Positions 28,449-37,244 of a stretch of 48,836 bases of DNA are shown piece by piece (position 1 is the stretch's first letter; the number at the start of each line of letters is the position of its first letter). The position numbers and the translations under genes are program-made. Source of the stretch: Gilliamella apis (lineage in GTDB: Bacteria > Pseudomonadota > Gammaproteobacteria > Enterobacterales > Orbaceae); NCBI RefSeq assembly GCF_002142155.1, contig NZ_NASD01000019.1, positions 1 to 48,836 on the forward strand, given 5' to 3'. The notes below the pieces were generated by a model, which had not been told where the DNA came from, did no database searches, and saw only the letters and a program-made list of their open reading frames with translations.

Positions 28449-28476
28449 GATAATGATTATCAATATCATTTATAAT
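28447..28476 (+). promoter_or_regulatory. Fur-controlled promoter of the second TonB receptor
   Basis: A near-consensus sigma-70 promoter, TTGATA (28447-28452), 18-bp spacer, TATAAT (28471-28476). A Fur box, GATAATGATTATCAATATC (28449-28467), matches the 19-bp consensus at 18 positions and overlaps the -35 and spacer, the ideal place for iron-dependent repression. Transcription should begin near 28483, some 310 nt before the receptor start codon. Confidence 0.85.
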
Positions 28477-28503
28477 CAATTTTATCTATATAAGGATAAA
28501 TAG

Positions 28504-28544
28504 CATTCTGTTTAAAAAGTAAAAAATAGCTGTTTAACAGAATG
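28504..28544 (+). other. Hairpin in the receptor 5' leader
   Basis: CATTCTGTT (28504-28512) pairs perfectly with AACAGAATG (28536-28544) around a 23-nt loop, about 20 nt into the predicted long leader. TTATTT follows, too weak for a confident terminator. Confidence 0.45.
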
Positions 28545-28795
28545 TTATTTCATAAAAAACGACAAATAAAAACATTGAGGATGATGTTTTTGGGACGTCG
28601 GTAACAATTCAGAATTGTCTAACATATTTCAGCGAGAGTTTCACACTTATTTTCGACTGATTGGAATATACGGTTGTTTTGTTTTACTCAATAAAACGAA
28701 CACACTAACAAACCAAAAATCGGAATTTTGGGTTTGGTACCAGCTGGTCATTAATATGCAGCAATATGTGAATAACATTGTAACAGGGTTTGTAT

Positions 28796-30802
28796 ATGAA
28801 AAGTTTGAAGTCTAAATTAAGTTTATTTAGTTTGTGCATGATTAGTGGCTACAGTGCAGTTAGTATGGCAAATGAGACTAGTAATAAAAAAGAAACACAA
28901 CAACCTGATGATATAATCATTGTCGTCGGCGAAAGAGTTGACCGCAGCGAGGTTGAAACCGGTTCAAGTGTTAACATTATTACCAATAAAGAACTAGAGC
29001 GTCGTCCAGATCTGTACTCTTTAAATCAGGTATTAAAGGAAACACCTAATATCATAGATACAGGACTGGGAAACGAATTACCCACAATCCGCGGTATTGA
29101 AGGTTCGAACTCGCCTGGTTCTATGGCATTCTTTACCGGTGCGCGCCCTCGCTTTAACGTTTCAATCGATGGCCGTACCTCAAACTATAACGAATTGGCT
29201 TACGGTAATAAATCATTATGGGATATGAAGCAGATTGAAGTGTATCGCGGTCCGCAAAGCTATGCGCAGGGGCGTAATGCTATTGCCGGATCGGTGGTTA
29301 TGCAAAGTAACGACCCAGTCAATGAATACGAAAGTGCAGTAAAGTTTGATTACGGTAATCAAAACCGTCGCCAGTACGCAGCGATGCTTTCCGGGCCTGT
29401 AGTTAAAGATGAATTATTATTACGCCTGAGTATGGATCGACAAGAGCGACAGTCATCTGAACATCTTGCTGATTATTATCCGGCAGGTAACTCGCGTAAA
29501 TTTGAAGCAACTACAGTGAGAGCAAAGCTTTATTGGTTACCATCAACACTCCCCGATTTTTATAGTCGCTATACGTTTTCCCATATTGACTCACGAGCGC
29601 CACAGGGCGAGTTCAAGCCACGTAATAAGTCTGAAACTTACCGGGCAGTATTTCAAGTACGGTCAGCGAGTAATATTTGGGATATTGGTTATCAAATAAA
29701 TGATGCTTTAGAATTTGAAAATAAAGTTATTTATTCAAACTATATTCAGGATCGTTATGCGCTTTCATCCGGAGGGCCAGCTCGGGTTGAAGGTCATGAA
29801 GTTCAGGTTGAGCCAATATTGAGATTCAATTCTGGAGATTATCGCGGTTTAGTCGGTTTGTTTTATTACAACTCACCTCAAGATGAATCGGTACTATTAC
29901 TTAAGAAAAACAATTATCACGATAAAACTGAAACTAAAGCGATATATGGCGAAGTAACGTTTAACCCTCTAGCATATATTGAAGTAAATATGTCTGCTCG
30001 CTATGAACAAGAGGATCATAAACGTAACGGAGGAAAACTCTTTGTTGTGAACTACAAAAGTAAAGAAAAGGAATTCCTGCCTAAACTTGACGTAGCCTAT
30101 CTTTTTAACGACGCTCATCGCATAGGTGTCAAGGTAGCACGCGGTTATAACCCAGGAGGTGCCGGAATCTCATTTATTCCACCTTTTGCAACATATGAAT
30201 ACGATACTGAATATGTGTGGAGTTATGAGTTGTATCATCGTTGGATTTCACCAAACAAGCGACTAAAACTTAGTACCAATCTATTTTATAATGACTATAA
30301 AAATTTACAGCTTCCTTATTATAATATTTTTGGTAGCCCAGTAATTGATAATGCCGATAAAGCAGTGACTTATGGTGTAGAGTTTAATCTTAATTGGCAA
30401 GCAACAAATGATTTAAATCTTTTTGCAGGCGTAGGGTTGCTGAAAACTAAAATTAAAGAATTTTCAGGGAATCCAAATTATAAAAATAATAAACTCAGCC
30501 GTTCTCCCGGTTATACATTCAATATAGGTAGTTATTATACATTGCCTGCGGGCTTTGAAATTGGAGCTAACTTAAATTACACCGACTCTTATTACTCATC
30601 CGTATCGAATAGTAAAGATTCAAAAACTAACGGATACTCACAGGCAAACGCGTATATAACCTATAACTTCAAACATGGCAATATAAAGCTCTATACCGAA
30701 AATGCATTTAACTCTGATAAAAAAACTAAAATTATTGATGGTGGGTATACAACTTATCAACAGCCTCGTATGGTGGGGATTTCTACTGAGCTGAAATTTT
30801 AA
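28796..30802 (+). CDS. TonB-dependent siderophore receptor (second system)
   Basis: A 668-aa outer-membrane receptor from ATG 28796; the frame opens at a TTG two codons earlier. The signal peptide ends near SMA (residue 27). The TonB-box region (DDIIIVVGER) and plug (about 45-165, with PTIRGIEG, VSIDGRT, IEVYRGPQSYAQGRNAIAGSVVM) are followed by a barrel ending in Phe (GISTELKF). Base composition is visibly less AT-rich than the flanks (codons such as CGC and GCG are common), suggesting transfer. The two ABC genes downstream are the probable inner-membrane partners. It is under a Fur-type promoter at 28447-28476. Confidence 0.92.
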   Translation: MKSLKSKLSLFSLCMISGYSAVSMANETSNKKETQQPDDIIIVVGERVDRSEVETGSSVNIITNKELERRPDLYSLNQVLKETPNIIDTGLGNELPTIRGIEGSNSPGSMAFFTGARPRFNVSIDGRTSNYNELAYGNKSLWDMKQIEVYRGPQSYAQGRNAIAGSVVMQSNDPVNEYESAVKFDYGNQNRRQYAAMLSGPVVKDELLLRLSMDRQERQSSEHLADYYPAGNSRKFEATTVRAKLYWLPSTLPDFYSRYTFSHIDSRAPQGEFKPRNKSETYRAVFQVRSASNIWDIGYQINDALEFENKVIYSNYIQDRYALSSGGPARVEGHEVQVEPILRFNSGDYRGLVGLFYYNSPQDESVLLLKKNNYHDKTETKAIYGEVTFNPLAYIEVNMSARYEQEDHKRNGGKLFVVNYKSKEKEFLPKLDVAYLFNDAHRIGVKVARGYNPGGAGISFIPPFATYEYDTEYVWSYELYHRWISPNKRLKLSTNLFYNDYKNLQLPYYNIFGSPVIDNADKAVTYGVEFNLNWQATNDLNLFAGVGLLKTKIKEFSGNPNYKNNKLSRSPGYTFNIGSYYTLPAGFEIGANLNYTDSYYSSVSNSKDSKTNGYSQANAYITYNFKHGNIKLYTENAFNSDKKTKIIDGGYTTYQQPRMVGISTELKF

Positions 30803-30832
30803 CACTGATAGTCACTATATTACTATCAGTGT
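30802..30832 (+). other. Strong stem-loop directly after the receptor gene
   Basis: Perfect 11-bp stem ACACTGATAGT/ACTATCAGTGT with a 9-nt loop that begins on the last base of the stop codon. It lacks a T run, so it may protect the 3' end or partly attenuate read-through into the ABC genes rather than terminate fully. The remaining spacer to 31116 shows nothing I can name. Confidence 0.5.
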
Positions 30833-31116
30833 GATTTAAGGTTAAATTATATGAACAACTCAAATAATACTGGATTTCTCCTGTATTGATATAACTGACT
30901 AGATTCTATTAATGGAACCGTTATGCCTACTTTGCCAGTATAGTTCGCTTAGCAAAGCAAAAAACTTAATCAAAGAAAAAATTTTCAGTAGTAAAAAGAT
31001 TAGCCTGTTGCAAGTGTAGGCGAAGACATTCGAGATTGATGTGTTATGTTTGGATGCAATAACCTAGAGATTATATCTTATTGCATGATAAATATGGACT
31101 AAGGAGACACTTAATT

Positions 31117-32868
31117 ATGAATCACACGGATATATTTCTGCCAGTAAAGAATAAAGTATCTCATTCTATATTTTTGGCATCAATTGCACAGGTGCTTAAA
31201 CTGAGTATTTGGCTAATGTTGATCTGGGTTTTACACCAATTGATGTTGGATACCAGCGTCTTCCCGGGATTGCCGATTGTCTCTCTACTTGTTCTGAGTA
31301 TTCTTTTTTATACGCTGAGAACTTATGCTCATGATAAGTCTCACTATGCGGCATTTGAACTAGAAAAAATATTACGAACTAGGCTTATCAAAAAGATCAA
31401 TCAATTACCTATTGAAACGGTTAGAAACATGGGCAACGGGAATCTTGTTAAAACATTAATCGATGATATTAAAGAATTACATGCCTTTGTGGCTGATGCT
31501 CCGCCCTTAAAAGCCGAGGCATTCGTTACGCCAATTTTTACCTTGCTGGTTTTATTTATCTTTAATTGGGTCTTTGCAAGCATTGTATTTGCCATCACTT
31601 TAGTTACTTTTCTACTGCTGAGTTTTATCATGAAAAAAGCTAAGCTTTTAAAGGAAAGCTATAATAATGCAACTATTCAAATCAACAGTAAAATCATTGA
31701 ATATATTCAGGGAATGAGTGCGGTAAGAACATTTGATGCCGGGGAGGGAGCATTCGGTCAATATCAAAAAGCACTGGAAAACTATAGCCAGGTGGTCTTT
31801 CATTGGTTGCAATCTATGCGATTGTCTACAAAAATTGCTCGCAGCCTTTTCTCCGCTATGCCGATGAGTATCATATTAGTTGTTGGATTGAGTTTAGCCC
31901 AACTAAATGACCAAATCTCATTTATCACGACGTTCTGTTTTTTATTGCTGGCGATCGGTATTGCAGAAAGTGTTCATCCAGTGATGAGTCTATTTCAGAT
32001 ATTACAAAAGTCAAAGGCAGCAATAGAAAGGATATTTGAAGTTGAAAATCTACCAATTTTAGAGGCGCCTTCCAACCCGCTATTACCTGATAATAATGAG
32101 ATAATTTTCAAAAACGTTGGGTTTTGTTACCAGAATTCTGACACTGTTTTATCCAATATCAATATTAAAATTCCTGAAAATTCATTTACTGCTCTTATTG
32201 GTACATCTGGTTCTGGCAAGACGACGCTAACCAATCTCATTCCACGCTTTCTTGATGCAACCTCTGGAACGATAACTTTAGGTGGAGTTAATATAAAAGA
32301 GATTGAATACGCTGAACTTATGTCGAGAATCTCATTTGTTTTTCAGGATAACTTTTTATTCTCATGCTCGATCGCAGATAACATACGCTATGGGTTAGAG
32401 GATATCTCTGATGAAGATGTTATTGAAGCCGCCAAAAAAGCGGAAATTCACGACTTCATTTTGACACTTCCTCAACAGTATAACACTCTGGCAGGAGAAA
32501 GAGGGCAGCTATTATCCGGTGGTCAAAAACAGAGGATCACCATTGCCCGAGTTTTTTTACAAAATCGACCGATCGTTATTTTAGATGAACCGACGGCTTT
32601 TTCTGATGCCCGAAATGAGGCCTTGTTGTTAAAAGCCTTTAACCGTTTAATTGATAAAAATAAAACTGTCATTATGGTAACCCACCGCTTATCGACGATT
32701 GTCAATGCTGACCAAATAATATTATTGGATAAAGGAATGATTAAAATTCATGGGACACATAATGATTTAATCGAAAATTCAAGTGATTATAAATTGTTAT
32801 GGCAAGAGTATAACAAAGCAAAAGATTGGTCGATTCCAGTCAATAATTTGGCTGATGGAGAAAAGTGA
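31117..32868 (+). CDS. ABC half-transporter A of a siderophore importer (YbtP/IrtA type)
   Basis: A 583-aa fused membrane-ATPase protein. ATG 31117 is chosen because AAGGAG lies about 10 bp upstream; the frame is open back to a TTG at 31081. Six helices form an exporter-like ABC fold (residues about 15-310), then the ATPase: Walker A GTSGSGKTT, signature LSGGQKQR, Walker B VILDEPTAF and H-loop THRL. Half-transporters like YbtPQ and IrtAB use this exporter fold to import ferric siderophores. Position right after a Fur-controlled TonB receptor supports import here. It overlaps the next gene by one base at TGATG. Confidence 0.87.
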   Translation: MNHTDIFLPVKNKVSHSIFLASIAQVLKLSIWLMLIWVLHQLMLDTSVFPGLPIVSLLVLSILFYTLRTYAHDKSHYAAFELEKILRTRLIKKINQLPIETVRNMGNGNLVKTLIDDIKELHAFVADAPPLKAEAFVTPIFTLLVLFIFNWVFASIVFAITLVTFLLLSFIMKKAKLLKESYNNATIQINSKIIEYIQGMSAVRTFDAGEGAFGQYQKALENYSQVVFHWLQSMRLSTKIARSLFSAMPMSIILVVGLSLAQLNDQISFITTFCFLLLAIGIAESVHPVMSLFQILQKSKAAIERIFEVENLPILEAPSNPLLPDNNEIIFKNVGFCYQNSDTVLSNINIKIPENSFTALIGTSGSGKTTLTNLIPRFLDATSGTITLGGVNIKEIEYAELMSRISFVFQDNFLFSCSIADNIRYGLEDISDEDVIEAAKKAEIHDFILTLPQQYNTLAGERGQLLSGGQKQRITIARVFLQNRPIVILDEPTAFSDARNEALLLKAFNRLIDKNKTVIMVTHRLSTIVNADQIILLDKGMIKIHGTHNDLIENSSDYKLLWQEYNKAKDWSIPVNNLADGEK

Positions 32869-34625
32869 TGAAAGAGTATATTAATACAGACACACGCACA
32901 ACAAAATCATTGCTGAAAACGTATATTGGCTTAATCAATGCGGCTGGAAAGCAAAAAAAAATATTGATCCGCAGTCTGATTTATACTGTGATCTCCTCTT
33001 GTCTGTTTGGCGTTTCGTTGGTTTTACTATATCCCTTATTTGCAGCGCTAGAAACCAAAAATGTTACTGCAACAGTTACTCATTTAATTATTGTCGTTGT
33101 TCTATTAATGGGTAGTTTTATTTTTAAGGTGCTTTGTGAACGCTATGATGCGGATGGTTATTCGACATTGGCAGTTACCGAGCTAAGGGAAAAATTAGGT
33201 AACAAGCTAAGACATATTTCCTTAGATTATTTAAGTCAGTTTAGATCTGGGGAAATAAATTACCTTATGATGCAAAGTGTCAATGAAGCGGCAGTATTTA
33301 CATTTATGCTACTCAATATCATCATTACCGGCGTGGTTATACCTCTATCAGCTGCAATAGCCTTGTTATTTTACAGTTGGCAACTTTCTTTGATGATGCT
33401 TTTGGTCTTTCCAATGGCAATTCCACTCTACCTGTGGCGTAGGAAGGCCTATCGCAGAGGTTTTAGCATTCTGGCAGAAGCCAATGCCAAATTAAAAGGG
33501 GAAGCTGTCGAGTTTGTACAAGGACTTGATGTATTAAAATCGACAGGCCAAACCAAAGAGAAGATGACAGAATTTATTAAGGTAACAACAGATGTGGCAA
33601 ATATACTGCGTATTGGCACGAAAAAAGGCGAAAAACCTAACTTAATTATCACCATTGTAATTCAAGTTGGTTTGATCCTTATCATCTCGTTAGGTGCGTA
33701 TTTGGTGAATGCTGGAAACATTTCCTATCTCTTACTAGCCAGCGTGTTATTAATCGTTGCTCGTTCCACGGATGTATTAAACTATTTTGTACAAATGTCA
33801 TCGATGCTTGAATCATTGGTTATAGGGTATGAAAAATTGCAGGAACTGTTGAATGCACCATCATTACCTGAAAAAAAGGCAGAGATTATGCCTGATCACT
33901 ATAATATTGAATTTGAACGAGTTAACTTTTCGTACCGAGGGCAGGACAAATATGTGCTTAAAGATATATCCCTTCAGATCCCAGAAAAAGCATTAACTGC
34001 TTTGGTTGGTGCCAGTGGTTGCGGTAAGACTACAATAACCAAGCTTATTCTTCGGTTTGCTGATGTTAAGTCAGGCAGTATTAAAATCGGTGGTATTGAT
34101 ATTCGAGATATGTCTCAGAGTCAGTTAATGAGCCTAGTCTCTGTAGTATTTCAGGATGTTTATTTGTTTCAAGACACCATAATTAATAATATTAGAATGG
34201 CAAAATTATCCGCTAGTGACGAGGAGGTCATCGAAGTTTGTAAACAGGCAAATTGCCACGAATTTATCCAGAATTTCCGCGACGGTTATCAAACACAACT
34301 GAATGATATTGGCAAAAGTCTCTCTGGTGGGGAAAGGCAACGTATCTCTATTGCCAGAGCTATTTTGAAAAATGCCCCTATTCTTATCCTCGATGAGCCA
34401 ACTGCCGCACTCGATACTGAGAATGAACTGGCAGTGCAAAAGGTGATTAATAAGTTAGTACAAGGAAAAACGGTATTAGTTATCGCCCATCGAATTTCAA
34501 CTATAATCGGAGCTAAGCAAATTGTGGTTATTGATAAAGGCGAAATAGTGGAAAGTGGTACTCACCAGCAGTTATTGCAACATAATGGGATTTATAAGGA
34601 GTTTTGGCATCTTCAGCAAAATTAA
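32868..34625 (+). CDS. ABC half-transporter B of a siderophore importer (YbtQ/IrtB type)
   Basis: A 585-aa partner of the preceding gene. ATG 32868 shares its A with the upstream TGA stop and has GGAG about 7 bp before it, so translation is coupled; a GTG at 32865 is the alternative. It has six membrane helices (about 25-310) followed by an ATPase with Walker A GASGCGKTT, signature LSGGERQR, Walker [12 protein letters not shown] and H-loop AHRI. The two half-transporters should heterodimerise. The pair is less AT-rich than its surroundings, like the receptor before it, so receptor and importer probably arrived together. Confidence 0.87.
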   Translation: MKEYINTDTRTTKSLLKTYIGLINAAGKQKKILIRSLIYTVISSCLFGVSLVLLYPLFAALETKNVTATVTHLIIVVVLLMGSFIFKVLCERYDADGYSTLAVTELREKLGNKLRHISLDYLSQFRSGEINYLMMQSVNEAAVFTFMLLNIIITGVVIPLSAAIALLFYSWQLSLMMLLVFPMAIPLYLWRRKAYRRGFSILAEANAKLKGEAVEFVQGLDVLKSTGQTKEKMTEFIKVTTDVANILRIGTKKGEKPNLIITIVIQVGLILIISLGAYLVNAGNISYLLLASVLLIVARSTDVLNYFVQMSSMLESLVIGYEKLQELLNAPSLPEKKAEIMPDHYNIEFERVNFSYRGQDKYVLKDISLQIPEKALTALVGASGCGKTTITKLILRFADVKSGSIKIGGIDIRDMSQSQLMSLVSVVFQDVYLFQDTIINNIRMAKLSASDEEVIEVCKQANCHEFIQNFRDGYQTQLNDIGKSLSGGERQRISIARAILKNAPILILDEPTAALDTENELAVQKVINKLVQGKTVLVIAHRISTIIGAKQIVVIDKGEIVESGTHQQLLQHNGIYKEFWHLQQN

Positions 34626-34879
34626 ACTCATCTGTGGCATTAATGTGCTGTTACCCATAGCGAGTTACGAAGTGTAAACAGTCTGGAGCTCATAAAACGG
34701 TACATAACCGGTAAGTTGTTATGGGGAGCATGTTGGGGCATGGTCAGTAAGTACAACAATCATATTGTACATACTCTCTTCATTGCTCACCAACTCAGGT
34801 ACCCGAAACGTCCCTAAGTGAGCCTTTAGAGAAATATCAACGGAATATTGTTACCCTTTTAGTATCTATATTAAAGTGT

Positions 34880-35476
34880 TTAAATAGGATTTTTTTCTTT
34901 TTCGATTAGTGCGTAAAGTACATGCTTAATCTGCTCACCAGGATTGCTAGCATTTTGTAAGATGAGTCCCTCCGTGAGGGCTATAAATATTTGAGCCAAA
35001 GATTCATTGGGTAAAGAGGGTTGTACTCCTTCTGATTTGAAAACAGAACATATGATTTCACCTAGCGATTCATTGTTTTCTCGTTGCAGTTGGTCGTAGT
35101 ACTGTTTGAAGTTTTGATCTCTGCTAGCAATAAGCTGCATTTCTATGTCTAAAATAACACAAATAGTATTGTTTTTTATTTGATCAACATAGCTGTTTAA
35201 TCCATTTATCGAGATGGTGTTATGTTCATTATTAATAGCAAGCGCTGATTTTAAGTTGAATCTTTCTTCTGATTTAAGTTTGTCTGTGAGTTGTAGTAAC
35301 AAATCGTATTTATTTTTAAAATTTGAGAAGAAAGCACCTTTTGAGAAACCAGCTCCTTCACTTATCGAGTTGATACTTGTTTTGTCAAAACCAAATTTCA
35401 TAATTTGTTCTATTGCAGCTGCAAATAACATTTCTTTGGTTTCTTGCTGTTGTTGTGTTCTCGTTTTCCTTTGCAT
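34880..35476 (-). CDS. TetR-family repressor
   Basis: A 198-aa TetR-family protein with the N-terminal helix-turn-helix (FAAAIEQIMKFGFDKTSINSISEGAGFSKGAFFSNFKNKYDLL, about residues 17-60) and an unassigned ligand domain. It is divergent from the SDR gene at 35679 across about 200 bp that carry two tandem operator-like palindromes, so it very likely represses that gene. The inducer is unknown. Confidence 0.9.
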   Translation of the reverse strand: MQRKTRTQQQQETKEMLFAAAIEQIMKFGFDKTSINSISEGAGFSKGAFFSNFKNKYDLLLQLTDKLKSEERFNLKSALAINNEHNTISINGLNSYVDQIKNNTICVILDIEMQLIASRDQNFKQYYDQLQRENNESLGEIICSVFKSEGVQPSLPNESLAQIFIALTEGLILQNASNPGEQIKHVLYALIEKEKNPI

Positions 35477-35606
35477 GCTTTATGTACTTAGTTACTTCAC
35501 AGATTCCAAATATTTACGTATTTTAAAAAACGTTTAAAAAACGATAAATTTATGACTAAAAAATATTGCCAATTATAAAAGTTGAGAATAACATATGTTT
35601 GTTGAA

Positions 35607-35639
35607 ATACCAAAAGGTATCTGAATACCGATTGGTATT
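35607..35639. promoter_or_regulatory. Two tandem TetR operators
   Basis: Two copies of the palindrome ATACC-N4-GGTAT lie at 35607-35620 (spacer AAAA) and 35625-35638 (spacer GATT), with start points 18 bp apart. The second is extended by one base pair on each side. They sit 40-70 bp before the SDR start codon. Confidence 0.75.
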
Positions 35640-35678
35640 TTATGCCAAAATAGAGCTATTTAATGGAGGATTTTAGCA

Positions 35679-36689
35679 ATGAACGTAGTGTTTGTAACAG
35701 GTGCAACAGGATTATTAGGCAGTAGTATTGTAAGAATTTTGATTGATCGCAACATTAAAGTAAAAGTGTTGGCAAGGTCGGTAGAAAAAGCTAAAAAGCA
35801 ATTTCATAGTCCTTTGGTTGAGATAATTGAGGGCGATATATTAAATATAAAAGGCTTCAGTTCGCATTTAAAAGGATGTGATGCATTATTTCATTGTGCG
35901 GCTTTTTTTAGAGATAATTATAAAGGTGGTAAGCATTGGGATGAACTTATTAATACGAACGTAAAGGGTACAGAACAAATATTAAAAGCGGCCTATGCAG
36001 CAGGAATCCGTAAGGCAGTATATACCTCATCCATTGCAACTTTATGTGGTAAAAAAGGGGAATTAATTAATGAAACCATGCGACGCCCTATAGAAGGTAG
36101 TGATAATTATTATAAAAGCAAAATTTTAGCAGAAGAAAAAGTTAAAGAGTTTTTAAGTAATCATCCTGATATGTTTATAACCATTGTATTACCTGGTTGG
36201 ATGTACGGTCCTTTTGATATGGGGCCAACTTCATCTGGGCAATTAGTATTAGATTATGTTGCTGGAAAAATGCCAGGTATATTACCTGCAAGTTTTTCAG
36301 TCGTTGATGCTAGGGATGTTGCAGAACATCATATTGCTTCTTTAGAAAAAGGTAGAAGTGGTGAAAAGTACCTTGCAGCAGGGCGTTATATGGAAATGAA
36401 GGATATTTTTAAATTACTTGAAAAAAGCACTGGTGTAAAAATGCCAACTAAGCGGATCCCTTTATGGTTATTAAAGGGTATTGCAATGGGGCAGGAAATT
36501 TATCACGTATTTACACGTAAACCTATTTTATTAAGTTATTCGTCCGTGAAGTTGATCGGAAATGAATACAAGCGCACACATTTTAGTCATGAAAAGAGCG
36601 CAAAGGAATTAGGCTGTAAATTTAGACCGTTAGATGAAACGTTTAAAGATGTTGTCACTTGGTACAAAGAAAATAATTACATTTCCTAA
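35679..36689 (+). CDS. Extended short-chain dehydrogenase/reductase (NAD-dependent epimerase family)
   Basis: A 336-aa extended SDR. The nucleotide-binding motif TGATGLLG is at residues 7-14 and the catalytic YxxxK is YYKSK near residue 143, with the upstream Ser in TSSIA. Overall it resembles dihydroflavonol-4-reductase/3-beta-hydroxysteroid dehydrogenase-like and OleD-like SDRs more than sugar epimerases. GGAGG precedes ATG 35679 and the divergent TetR gene probably represses it. Debris of an acyl-CoA-synthetase-like gene follows directly, hinting that the original operon modified an activated acyl substrate; that link is inference. Confidence 0.83.
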   Translation: MNVVFVTGATGLLGSSIVRILIDRNIKVKVLARSVEKAKKQFHSPLVEIIEGDILNIKGFSSHLKGCDALFHCAAFFRDNYKGGKHWDELINTNVKGTEQILKAAYAAGIRKAVYTSSIATLCGKKGELINETMRRPIEGSDNYYKSKILAEEKVKEFLSNHPDMFITIVLPGWMYGPFDMGPTSSGQLVLDYVAGKMPGILPASFSVVDARDVAEHHIASLEKGRSGEKYLAAGRYMEMKDIFKLLEKSTGVKMPTKRIPLWLLKGIAMGQEIYHVFTRKPILLSYSSVKLIGNEYKRTHFSHEKSAKELGCKFRPLDETFKDVVTWYKENNYIS

Positions 36690-36704
36690 TAATCATTAGG
36701 TACC

Positions 36705-37029
36705 GTTATGACGGATATCATTTCAGGTGGCTTAATTCATCAAACAATTTAGATACCGATGATATATTAACCTGCAGCGAGCTGATGAAGCTTGCTGAAA
36801 GAAAATGCTATATTTTGAAGTCATTACGCATTTAAAAAAGGTGGTTATGTAGCTCTTTGTTTGCCAAACGGTAAAGAAATTGTGAGTTTTTATATTGCTT
36901 CGTTGGGCGATGAGTTTATTCCTGTATTACTTAATCATAAGTTGATGGAACGTGAGTTGGTTAAGTATTTCTATTATTGGTCACTGATAGTGCTACATTT
37001 GATGCACGTCAGAAGGTTATAAAGAATAG
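36705..37029 (+). pseudogene. Remnant of an acyl-CoA synthetase-like (AMP-binding) gene, N-terminal part
   Basis: No open frame survives, but translated pieces in successive frames recall the N-terminal region of AMP-binding ligases: a start MTDIISGG at 36708, then ILTCSELMKLAERK, then GGYVALCLPNGKEIVSFYIA and FIPVLLNHKLMERELVKYF, then after a frameshift LLLVTDSATFDA. The usual family order is TYxEL, GDxVAxxLPN, VPLNxxL and LVTD. The AMP-binding P-loop and everything after it is missing. It follows the SDR gene by about 20 bp in the same direction and was probably its operon partner. Confidence 0.65.
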
Positions 37030-37218
37030 AAAACCTCCGCCACTAGCCAAAAATATGATGATGGATTATGGTATAAAGGTGGTGGAAACCAGATTTTCTT
37101 TTCTCCAGAAGCAAATAAAGTATTTGCCTGAAAAGTATCAGTATAGTTGTATGTAGGTATAGATGAACACTTACTAAATGAAAGGGTATTAGTTGATCTT
37201 AGTGGCAAAAAAATATAA
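37030..37218 (+). pseudogene. Decayed C-terminal gene fragment before an immunity-like gene
   Basis: One frame of 63 codons is open except for two stops (TGA after KVFA, TAG after KVSV). It reads with coding character: DDGLWYKGGGNQIFFSPEANKVFA, then LYVGIDEHLLNERVLVDLS, and ends in GKKI-stop, 26 bp before the start of the immunity-like gene. It is out of context with the preceding ligase debris. A lost toxin or effector tail paired with the downstream gene is plausible, but I do not recognise the domain. Confidence 0.4.
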
Positions 37219-37244
37219 GTTAACACTATCTATAAGAATAAACC

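Noticed and set aside
28581-28604. Possible 7-codon leader peptide (MMFLGRR) after GAGG in the receptor leader
   Set aside because: The Shine-Dalgarno touches the ATG, there is no codon run suggesting attenuation, and it is too short to distinguish from chance.
28615-28815. 66-codon plus-strand ORF overlapping the second TonB receptor start
   Set aside because: No ribosome site, no family resemblance, low-complexity composition, and it overlaps the real gene in another frame.
31117-34625. Reading the ABC half-transporter pair as a multidrug exporter
   Set aside because: The fold alone allows it, but a Fur-controlled TonB receptor directly upstream and the YbtPQ-like coupling favour siderophore import; kept as an alternative only.
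34680-34700. TGGAGC near 34.68 kb as a third copy of the tRNA-Gly att site
   Set aside because: Only six bases match and the following GGGAAACGAG is absent, so it cannot be called an attachment site.
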